This document shows, in pieces, positions 22,201 to 31,686 of a stretch of DNA of 64,000 bases. Numbering within the stretch: the first letter of the stretch is position 1; each line of letters begins with the position of its first letter. Source of the DNA: Haematococcus lacustris (lineage: Eukaryota; Chlorophyta; Chlorophyceae; Chlamydomonadales; Haematococcaceae); NCBI GenBank assembly GCA_030144725.1, contig JASKMD010000013.1, positions 1,192,518-1,256,517 on the forward strand. Reading direction: 5' to 3'. A model generated the notes under the pieces. The model was not told the DNA's origin. It saw nothing but the letters and a program-made list of their open reading frames with translations, and searched no databases. Made by a program: the position numbers and the translations under genes.

Positions 22201-25200
22201 CAGCCTCCACAGGCCCTCCAGACGGTCCCTGATGCTTGACGGATGCTTGACGTCCCTGATGCCTGATCCCTCACAGCACACTATTCCCCTACTATTACGA
22301 GCAGGGGCTGTGTTCTCTGTAGTCCGAACTGTCTGCATGCAGCAAGCATTCAACACCAACACCTGATTCCCTACCCCAACCCACTTGCAAAGGCCGGGCG
22401 ATTGATGTTGGCATGAGACACATTACTACTTACTGCATTACATACTGGCTAGGTCCAGAAAGGAGGACTTACTCGCGGCTTACATACGACCTACTTGCGG
22501 TGTTCGCTTTGGTCCCTCACAGCGGCGGCAGCTGAAGCACAGAGGCTGAGAGCGTCCCTGACCGCTGAGCAGGAGAACAACACGCGCATGCGGGCTTTCA
22601 AGAGCAAGGTCTGTGGCCACGCACATCTCACCCTCCTGACTCATAGCCCCATGACTGATGGTGAGGCCAGCACAGCTCTTGAACCCTCCACCCTTGCCTG
22701 TGCTTGCCCCATCCCATGCCCATGAGGGACCTACAGGGCACAGCTGCCTGGCTGCACTAGCAACCGGGTTGCAGCACACAGTCATGCCTTGCAGTCAGTC
22801 CTTGCAAAATGGAGCAATCCAAAATCAAACTGGACCAATGCTGGACCATTGTTGCAGCACACACTCGTGGTTTGCAGTATGCAAACTGGAGCAAACAAGA
22901 AAGATCAAAATTGAAAGAAGAAGAAAGTAGTTTTAGGAGGAGGTTGACTGTCCGTCAAAGTGCTGGTCCCATTGCTGTCAGGTCCCCAAGTATGCCAACA
23001 GGTCAGAGCCAGCCAGCCAGGTGTAGGCAAGTGGAGCAGACCACAAGGTCCCCTACGCAGCCCCCAATCCACACAGCAAACATAGACACTCTCACGAACC
23101 ACAGCCCCCTATACTGCACGCAGCCTGGGCTGCCCTGGGCTGCTTATACTACACTACACTGCTACCTGTACACATTGTAGTACTATACCATGATGAACCT
23201 GTCCTGGGCTGCCTATAGTGAACCTACCCTGGGCTGCCCTGCAGTGCCCTGAGATTTGACAACAGTTGCCGAGCAGCACACCCTTTGTTCACATCCTGTG
23301 CTGCCCTGCACTGTCCTGAAGGCTGATAGCAGCCGCAGAGCTGAAGGCCCTATGTGCACACCTTGTGCTGCCGTGTGCCCTTGTGCCCTGCTCACCTTGC
23401 CCACTCTGCCCTGTGGCTTTAGGTAGAGAGCCAGCTGCAGGACCTGGTGACTGTGGTAGACGGCATGCAGGAGCAGCACACTGAGGTAAGCCAGCAGCAG
23501 CGGTGCAGTGGTTTGTGCCATCAGGGCAACTTTGGACAACAGCTGCTGGGTGAGCCAGCAGCACTGTAAGAACTGAGCATGCAGCTAGCTTTCAATGCAG
23601 CTAATCCTCATGCAGCCAGCACTGGCTGGATCCTCGTTAGGCTGTGGAGCTTCCAATGCTATAGCTATTGAGAGTCATTATTAAGCTGCTGTTCAGGACT
23701 TTCCCTTGCATCCATACCAGGACCATGGCTCAATAGGTTGTTTGTGGCCAGGTCATCACTGCACCAGCCACTTCTCAGAGCAGCTCCAGCCAGCCATGGG
23801 TTGCGGCTACCAAGCAACCCCCTGCCCTGCCCCTGCTGTGCTGTAGGCAGTAGGCGCCCTGGGCAAGGACTGCAACAGCTGGCAGCACAGAGCTAGCAAG
23901 CTGGCCGCTAGACTCAAGGTGGCGGAGCAGGACGGCATCCGCCTGCGCACTGAGCTGGAGGGCTGCCGGAAGGAGGTGAGGGCAGGACTTGGCTGGGCTG
24001 GGTTGGCTGGGTGCGTGCAGGACTTGGCTTCGAGATGAGGGCAGAGCTTGGCTGTGACAGGGACCGCCCAAGCGGCCTATGCACAGCCAAACACCAGTAT
24101 GGCCTAGCCGGCATGCATTGGGTCAAGCAAGACAGTGATGACAGCAGTGCGACCAACCAGAGCAAGATGTAGTCATGGGTATGCAAACAAATGTGAGAAG
24201 GTACCTGGACTTGGTTGTGTGTCTGGGCATCGTCAGTGGCATGTTCTGTGGTGACCTTGCTCCTCGCAGCTGGCTGCCAAAGACAATTCGCTGGCTGAGG
24301 TCAAGGCGTCTGCAGAGGTGCTGCAGGCTGCCAGCAGCCAGATGACGGCCCAGCTTACTGCCCGCACCAGGTCAGCCAGAAGCAGCAGAGCCAAGCACTC
24401 CCCTGCCCTGGTGCCTGACTAATGATCATGCCTACCTGATGGCGATGCCTGTTGTGCTCTGATGCCCTGATCAATGCCAAGGCGTGCCATTGCCGGGCTC
24501 TGAGTGGACGCTAAGATCCTGTTCTGGAGCATCCTGCATGCAACTTGCCTCATTCCTAGTGTGACGACCTGTGTGACGGCCCTGTGCTCATGCAATGCAA
24601 GCCTTGTTGCCAGCCATTAGTAGCACCCACAGCCTTGACTTGAGGCGCTGAGATCAGGTGCTGGAGGTGCTAGGCAGGTGCTAAAGGTGCTAAGCAGCTC
24701 TTGAGCTGCTAGGCAGGTCTTGAGCTGCTAGGCAGGTCTGGTGCTGCTAGTCAGACGAGCTCTTCATGCCTACCAGCTGCTGTGCCTGCTGTGGGCCTGG
24801 GCCCTGCAGTGAGCTTGAGGGCAAGTGTGCCAACTTGAGTCAGCAGCTGGACAGAGCAACAGCTGAGGCAGCTGCAGCACGCCAGGCTGCTACTGACGCC
24901 AACCAAGCTGCTAGAGACTCCCAAGCCCAGGTAGGCTTACTGTGTGTGGATAGGGTTGCGCAACTCATCATCGTCATCATCAGCAGCAGCAGCATCGTCA
25001 GCATCGCCATAGCATAGCGGTTCGGCCCCTCGATGCCAAGTCTGGTACTACCAGCCGGTCACCCTATCTGCTCTCCTGGCCACACGTCCTCCCCTCTGCC
25101 TTGCTGGCTCGCCCTTCTCCTCACAAATGTGCCTTGGCCCCCTCCTGGACACTGAGCCCCGCATGATCGAGCCTTGCCCTCCTCCTGGGCCCCGAGCCTC

Positions 25201-28200
25201 GCATGTTTAAGCCTCGCCTCCCTCCTGGTCTGAGCTTCACCCTGCTCCCTGCGCCCCAGGCAAGCGAGGGCAGCGCACGCTCAGACTTTCTGCGCCAGGA
25301 GCGAGACAAACTGCTCAAGGTGCTGGCAGCGGAGCAGGCCACGGTGGCGGGCCTGCGCAAAGACCTGGACAGGGTGGCCACCCGGGTGAGTGCCGCCTCC
25401 TGCTTCCCGCCCTGCCCACCCCGCCCCTGGCCTTGTGCAGTGATGCTTAGCCCACGCAAGCGGCGGCTGGCTGCCTGGATGAATGTATCACAGGCTGACA
25501 CTGCACTGCATGTCCCGCTGTGGCCTGCCAGCTGTCCCGAGTCATCTCAGCTGTCCCGAGGCCTTGACCAGCTTGCCCATGTTTGCCTCGTATGCTGATT
25601 GCATCTCTTCTCTTTTCTTTTCCTTGTTTGCTTTTGTGAGCTCAGCTTGAAATACAAATGCAGGCCCGTGCTGCTGAGGTCGCACACCAGAGCACGGAGG
25701 GGTCGCTCCGCCAGCAGCTGGACGCCATACAGCGCGAGCACGACATGCGCATCAGCATGCTGCAGCAGCAGTAAGTGCCAGCACAGCGCAGCATCATGGT
25801 GCACTCGGCTGCCACATTCCATGCCTACCCACTGCCACGACTCTGGCACATTGCATGCTACGCATGCCGGCGCCATGTGCTTCGTGCCATCGCCATTGCC
25901 AGCAGCATGCCAGCGCCAGCAGCATGCCCAGGAGCATGCCAGCGCCATGAGTTTTGTAATCAGGCATTGTGCCCACACTTCTCCAGCCGCAACCTCTCCC
26001 CTGCAGGTTTGATGCTCAGCTGACAGCTGCTGAGAAGCTGGCTTCCAACGCCCACAAGCAGTATGACAACAGCATGGCTAGCGGGGAGAAGCTGCTGGAG
26101 GTGCGGCGCACAATGCTCTACTCGCCCCCCATCAGCTAAAGGGCGCACTCTGCGTGCATGGAAACGTCCTTAGCTGCAGCTGCCCACCCTAGTCCTGCCG
26201 CCTGACCCCTTGCGTGACAAACATGCACTGATGACTGTTGGCACTAAACTGAGCACACAATACTGTAATTCAATAGGCTCCAGCTGCTTCTGGGCCTTGG
26301 GTGATCAGTCGTACAGCTGCTTGTAGCCCATGCCATGGTCCTCCCGGCTTCTGGCTGGCAGCTGCAGCTGCTCTGACCACCAACACATCTCCAAGGGGCC
26401 CACCTTGGCCTTCCTAATGCACTGCATGTTCTGTACTGGTCCACCCACCTGCCCAGCTGATGCGGTGGGCTGCCTGCTCAGGCTTGGTGCGCTTGGCTGG
26501 TGGGGGAGTGCTAGACTCAGGGCTCTGTAGCTGCTGCCTCTGTAGCTGCTAGGAGCCGGCATGAGGCCCCGAATGGACCTGTCAAACTGCTGGGCGCACC
26601 AACCCCAGGTTCACCTTCACCGCCTACTGGAGACTTCCATCCCTCAGGCCTAGTTCTTGGGCTTGCCGTTGGGCTTGCCTGTTCTCACAGGGCTGGGGCT
26701 GCTGCACAGCTGAGGCTCAGGCTTGCAACTGCCAGGTCCTGCGTCTACTGACTCAACACAGCCACCACCTGCTTATGCTTGTCCCAGCACTCCCTTGCCA
26801 CCTTAGCCCCACCCAACCGTATGAGATGCTGGTTGAGTTTAGCTAGAGTGACAGCCAATGCCTCTGAGTCACACTATCCCACCACCTCCCAATCCAGCAT
26901 CCAAGACCACACAGATACGCATACTCACTTCCTGAAAAACCTCCCCAATGCCCATTACGTGCCGCTGTATGACCCCAACCGCTTCCACACCCCTACACCT
27001 CCAACACCATTGTCAAGGTAGCCAGGGTGACGCTAGCTTGCCACCAGGAGGGTGTGCCAGCTGAGCTGCTTGCTGCCAGGCATTGGGAGCAACGCCCATA
27101 ATGCAGGACTGACCACCTCACTCCAATGCGGGTTACACTAATGCGGGGCAGGGGGGCAGGAAGTGCTGAGAGTGTTGGGAGCAGGAAGTGCTGGGTGCCT
27201 CTCGGTTTTTACCCAACACCAGCCCATGATAGGAGCTTGGATGCTCTTTAGGCCAGATGCCAGGTGACGGTGGCCAGCAGCACTCCCTGCCACCTGGCGG
27301 CCCTGCTGTGGTGTGAAGGCTGGGCAGGGTGTGCAGGGGGCCTGAGTGCAGGGGCAGAGGCCAGGGGCAGGGGCAAGGAACAGGGTGTGCAGGGGGCCAG
27401 AGCTGAGGGGCAGAGGCCAGGGGCAGGGTGGGCTGCAAGGTGGGTCTGTGAAGGCTGACTCCCCTGGCACCTCCGGCTCCCTCAGGTGCACAACTCCCTG
27501 CGCCGGGAGCGTGATGCGCTGATCAACGAGGTGGAGAGCCTGCGGGCCAACCTGGCGCGTGTGGGCGGGGAGAGGGACGAGCTGGCAAGCAAGGTGACCA
27601 TGCATTGTGCCCACCCCATGCCTGGCTGAGGGCGAATCAATGGCTGCCAGCAGCGAACCTACCCTGCGGGTGGGCTGGCTCGCGGGGGTGGCTTTAGTGT
27701 AGGTAGCCGCAGGACTTGGACCCTGCTGCCCCTTCCCAGCTTGGCCGCACCTTGCCCCCATGCCTGCCTGCTTCTCTACAGTGCTGCACTTGTCGGTCTG
27801 CCCTGTGCCATCTCCTCCCTACAGCCCCGTCCCTAACCCCCTGCCTGTGTTCCAGTTGCCTCCAGCTGTGCACTGCCAACCTGCCGACTGCTGCTTGCTT
27901 ACTATCTGTGGTCGTGGGCGCAGGTGGGCATTCTACGTGCGGAGGTGAAGGCCACCATGGATGACTTGCTGGCCGACCGGGACAAGCGGCTGGCCAGCAC
28001 TGCACAGCAGCATGAGACCATACTGGGCAGCCTCCGAGCCCAGTATGAGGCGCAGCTGACCGCACTGGGCAGTGATGCCAATGCCAAGGTCACAAGTGGG
28101 TGGTGCTTGTGCCGTGTGACCCGACCTGCTGTGCCCTGGTGTGTGCTGCTAGATGGGGGCTCTTACCCTGGTGTGACCTGCCCTGCTTTGCTCTGACCTA

Positions 28201-29431
28201 TTGTTTCATGCTGTGACCTGCTCTGACCTGATGTGACCTGCTCTGACCTGCTGTTTTCCTGTTTTGACCTGCTCTGACCTGCTCTGACCTGTTCTGACCT
28301 CCTCTGACCTTCTCCAACCTGCTCGAACCCACTCTGGCCTGCTCCGACCTGGCTGTGGCGGTCAGGTGTGCTTGAGGCCGCAGAGCGACTGAAGGCCGAA
28401 CTGCGGGAGGCTCAGCGTGGGGCTGAGAAATACCGGGCAACCAGTGCCCTGCTCAAGGAGCAGCTGAAGGAGGTGTGTGTGTCGGCTGCACCTGTACCCA
28501 CCACCCCGCCTTAGGGCACTCGCACCAGCCACCCTGCACCCTCAAACACACTTGAACACAACTGGCAGTGACAGCACATTGTTCCCCTACTATCACTACA
28601 GGGCAGGGGCTGTGTAGCTGGAATTCGAACTGTTTGCATGCAGCAAGCATCCGGCACCAATACGTGATTTCCTACCCCAACCCACTTGCGACTGTATCCA
28701 CTCTCACGACTCTCACGAGGCAGCAGTAGCAGGGTCCTGCTTGATGTGAGCTGGGAGAGCTTGACTAGCTGCTGTTAGACCGTCACAACCGTCACTGTCT
28801 GGATAAATTCAGCTTTACGACTACACAACAATCTGTGATTTTCCCGTGATGGAGAGAGATCACCACCATACTCACTGTCTCTGTTACTGTCAACAGTTGT
28901 CTTGGCCAGGAGCTCATCTGCCGTCCCCCTTAAATATCACTTGGTCACTGTGATCACAGCCTTGTCAGACCTTCAGATATGTCAGGTTCAGGTCTGACAT
29001 TAAGACAGCTGGAAAGTAGGTGCTGGAGGACAGCTCATTACCAGACCGTTCAACCATCACCATCCTTATCACCATCATCATTACATGGCATTTGCCTGTC
29101 GGTGTCACTGTAGGGGGGCCTGTTTCATGAACATCCACAGTGGCTGAGGTCCTAGATGCCGCAGCGATGTGAACTGACCCACCCTTCCCCTGCCTCCAGA
29201 GCCACCCATACCCTTCAGAACCACACAGCCTTACCACCCTCTACTAACCCTTTGTCCATCCATCATCGCCCTTCCCTGCTCGCCCCAGGCCACGTCCTGT
29301 GCTGCTGCCCTGGTGTGCTGCTGCAGCTGCTGCACGGCCAGGAGACGCTGCAGCGGGAGCTGGCCCAGGAGCGGCAGGTCAACAGGGAGCTGAACAGCCT
29401 GCTGCAATCCAGCAAGGGCGGCTATCAGTAA
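19241..29431 (+). CDS. Large coiled-coil protein, function unknown
   Basis: Fifteen exons: 19241-19432, 19995-20858, 21471-21591, 22523-22608, 23423-23485, 23847-23975, 24270-24370, 24810-24930, 25260-25385, 25646-25770, 26007-26100, 27486-27593, 27924-28095, 28366-28472, 29327-29431. They sum to 838 codons with all phases matching. The first 300 residues are disordered and rich in Ser, Pro, Gly and Gln (for example QLSSMFRRGEGEGPAPA). From about residue 320 nearly every exon is heptad-type helix, for example DLRDELEKQVASLARQKDAL, LEGKCANLSQQLDRATAEA, FLRQERDKLLKVLAAEQA and LRRERDALINEVESLRANL. This suggests a centrosomal, basal-body or cytoskeletal scaffold, but no specific family is recognised. 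The last codons and stop lie inside a dispersed repeat shared with 34743-34975. Extra exons in the 855-bp last intron are possible. Confidence 0.8.
22000..22022. repeat. Short interstitial CCCTAA motifs
   Basis: CCCCAACCCTAACCCTAACC, telomere-like, inside a coiled-coil gene intron. Confidence 0.6.
22268..22420 (-). mobile_element. Solo 3' tail of Fanzor/TnpB-like element, subfamily B (antisense in intron)
   Basis: The reverse complement closely follows 6230-6410 (CATGCCAACATC, CGCCCGGCCTTTGCAAGTG, GTAGGGAATCAGGTGTTGGTG, GCTTGCTGCATGCA, CAGTTCGGACTACAGA). No nuclease frame is attached. It lies in the intron between 21591 and 22523 of the coiled-coil gene. Confidence 0.75.
26265..26710 (-). 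pseudogene. Antisense Fanzor/TnpB-like relic (copy 3) in a coiled-coil gene intron
   Basis: On the minus strand, scattered over two frames: QPCEN (about 26700), RPEGWKSP (about 26640), FDRSIRGLMPAP (about 26580), then AKVGPLEMCWWSEQLQLPAR and GMGYKQLYD (about 26400-26310). These align in order with QPCEEEL, RPEDWKPKPG, RFEAPVRGLMWCP, WRPLELCRW...LPAQGKEYPALGFKKLRD of copy 2. Frameshifts and stops make it non-functional. The DRDxNAA region is not intact here. It lies within intron 26101-27485 of the host gene, in the opposite orientation. Confidence 0.7.
28198..28345. repeat. TGACCTGCTC-type minisatellite in coiled-coil gene intron
   Basis: Irregular units of 10-11 nt (CTGACCTGCT), ending shortly before the acceptor at 28365. 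Confidence 0.8.
28568..28690 (-). mobile_element. Solo partial 3' tail, subfamily B (antisense in intron)
   Basis: Similar to 22268-22420: TTCCCCTACTATCACTAC, GGCAGGGGCTGTGT, TTCGAACTGTTTGCATGCAG, CCTACCCCAACCCACTTGC. It lies in the last intron of the coiled-coil gene. Confidence 0.7.
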
Positions 29432-29648
29432 ACGTCCCTCTGCGCTCCTCCACCCCTGAGCCCCTGGTCCAGTCACCAGGAACTGCCCTGGTCCTTGCAA
29501 CTGGTGCTTGGCGTGCAGCTGCTGCCACCACAGCCCCCGGGCAATGTCACCACTCGCTGCCAGGTCCCTGCACTAGGAGCAGTCAGAGTGGGGGGTGATC
29601 ACCTGCTGCTGTGAAGCGCCCAAGAGGCGCATGAGGTCGTCTGCCGGG
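29410..29648 (+). repeat. Dispersed 235-bp repeat, copy 1 (overlaps stop codon of coiled-coil gene)
   Basis: About 90% identical to 34743-34975 by eye. Shared blocks include CGGCTATCAGT, CCCCTGAGCCCCTGGTCCAG, GCCCTGGTCCTTGCAACTGG, CAATGTCACCACTCGCTGCC and CGCATGAGGTCGTCTGCCGG. The last codons and TAA of the coiled-coil gene fall in its first 25 bp. Confidence 0.9.
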
Positions 29649-31686
29649 AAGGGGCCAAGGGCGACTCTGAGGGGCGCCCTCCACCACGCTCTCACTCCAG
29701 GGAAGGGCACCTGGGCCTAGCTACGCAAACTCAAGAGCCGCCTGAGGGTCGTGTTTGCCTTTGGAGTCTGCATGTCTAGGAAAGGTCATGCTTGCCTTGC
29801 CTTCCTGCACAACCCGTGGCAGCCCATGTCGGCTGTGTTTAGGTGCAGGACTGCCCGGTTGAGGTGGGCCACCATGACAGGGAGGGGTGTTTAACGGAGG
29901 TGCGGCTGCTGCTCACTGATGAGGGGTGCTGCCTCCACCAAGGCACAAGGATGACTCGACAGGTACAGGACAGCCTCGGCACGCTCATTGAGCAGGTAGC
30001 AGGGCGAGATGCTGGGGCAGCTGCGCATGGTCCACTAAGGCACAAGGCTGACTCGCAGCAACAGGTGCAGGGCTGCCTCAGCTCACTGGTTGACTAGCTG
30101 GCGGAACCGGATGTAGGTGGCCACTGGGTGTGCTTGGCAGGTGTATGGTTTGAGAGGGGTCCGGCTTCGTGAAGGCTGCTGCGAGCCGTCACGCAGGGGA
30201 CTGCTTGGTCATGCTCTTATTTGTTCTTTGTCAACAAAACATGGATTAGGGGGCACTTCTTCACTCCTCATGCATGGTACTCTGTCATTTGTGTCATGTC
30301 CATTGTTTTCCTTTGCTTGTTAAGCTAGGAGGATGGTTAGGATATCAAGCAACATCCTGTTGCTGCTGCTGCTGCTGCTGTCGTCTTCCAGCATGATTCA
30401 GCAATGTAAGTAATTGACAGGATATTCTGTCCCAGGTCCTAGCCGAAGTCTGTGACCATGTGCAGAGATGGTAATTGCATGCCTGTCTCGCACACCCTAG
30501 AATGCCACTCAAGTGCCAGCTACGAGGCAGAGACGGTTTGACCCAGGACAGGCTCCCATCAGTATTTGGTCGCCCCAGACTTTGACAATCAGGACAGCTT
30601 TCCATTCTTTCTTCAAAACTCAGTACTAGGTTACGAGGACCCATTCTCTCATCTGCACAAAACTTTGAATGATCGTTTAAACCTCATTAATACAGTCAAC
30701 GCTCAACCTTCAACGCCCAATTGCAGGCCACCATTCTTATTACTGCTGTTCTTTAATACGTGAATGCAGTCTCCCAGTGGGCCCAGCGGGCTGCGCTGAA
30801 GTCTTGCGCTGACCCTGCTGCCAGGGTCTGGGCCACACTAGCTGGAGGGCCCCTGAGCAGACAGTGCAGTGGATAGTGGGCCCAGGGCGAGTACTGCCCA
30901 GGCCTGGGCTACACAAGCGAGCACGATGCAAAGGAGACCAAGGCCCAAAAGCAGCAGTCTGCCGCATTGCAGCTATGCCAGCTGTTGTAGACCCAGGTTT
31001 GCCATACCACACTAGCTAGAAGGCCCCTGAGGTGTCAGGGCACAGCGCAGTGGGTAGGCAGGCTCATGGGCTTGACACCATCACAGGAAGATGGGGTGGA
31101 AACGAACATCCAGCTTCACATGCATCACACTAGTTGCAAGTGCATGCGACCACATGGGAGGAAGGCCCCAGCAGCCTGATGGACACTGTGGTGGATGTGG
31201 TGAGGCCTGGAATGCAGTGCAGACGCAGGTGGCATCAAGACCATGGCGCTGGTGCAGCTAATGGATAACCACAAGAACTGCGTGGCTACACAGCCTCAAC
31301 CAACAACCACAGCAACAATCTTGGCCATGGGTGCACAGGCCAGGACTCGCCGCGGCACTCAGCTTCCACCATGACAGTGATGGGCAGCGGTCAACACAAG
31401 CAGAGGCTGGTGCACCCTCACAAACCTCCCTTTGCTTCGTCCTGTGTGGGCCAGACCCGTGATGCGTATGAAGTCACACATCCTTGCACACCATGCAGGA
31501 CGTCACACTTCCCTAGAATGCACACTCTGAAGGGTATCTGAGTGAGGGCCTCTGGGTGTCACAGGTAAGGGTACCTGCGCTTCTGGTAATCTGCTTCTGG
31601 TGATCTGTGATCTGGGCCAGCACTGGTCTGGTGAGGGTACCTGTGCTTCTGGTGATCTGTGATGGCTTCCTGTGCTGCCCTCACCC
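29649..31686. other. Intergenic region between convergent genes
   Basis: Holds the 3' ends of the coiled-coil (+) and GDPD (-) genes. A short (GCT)6 run lies near 30360. A partial internal repetition (GGCACAAGG-TGACTCG at about 29943 and 30041) is seen. Open frames at 29843-30097, 30566-30763 and 31163-31500 show no recognisable motif. Possibly old element debris. Confidence 0.35.
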
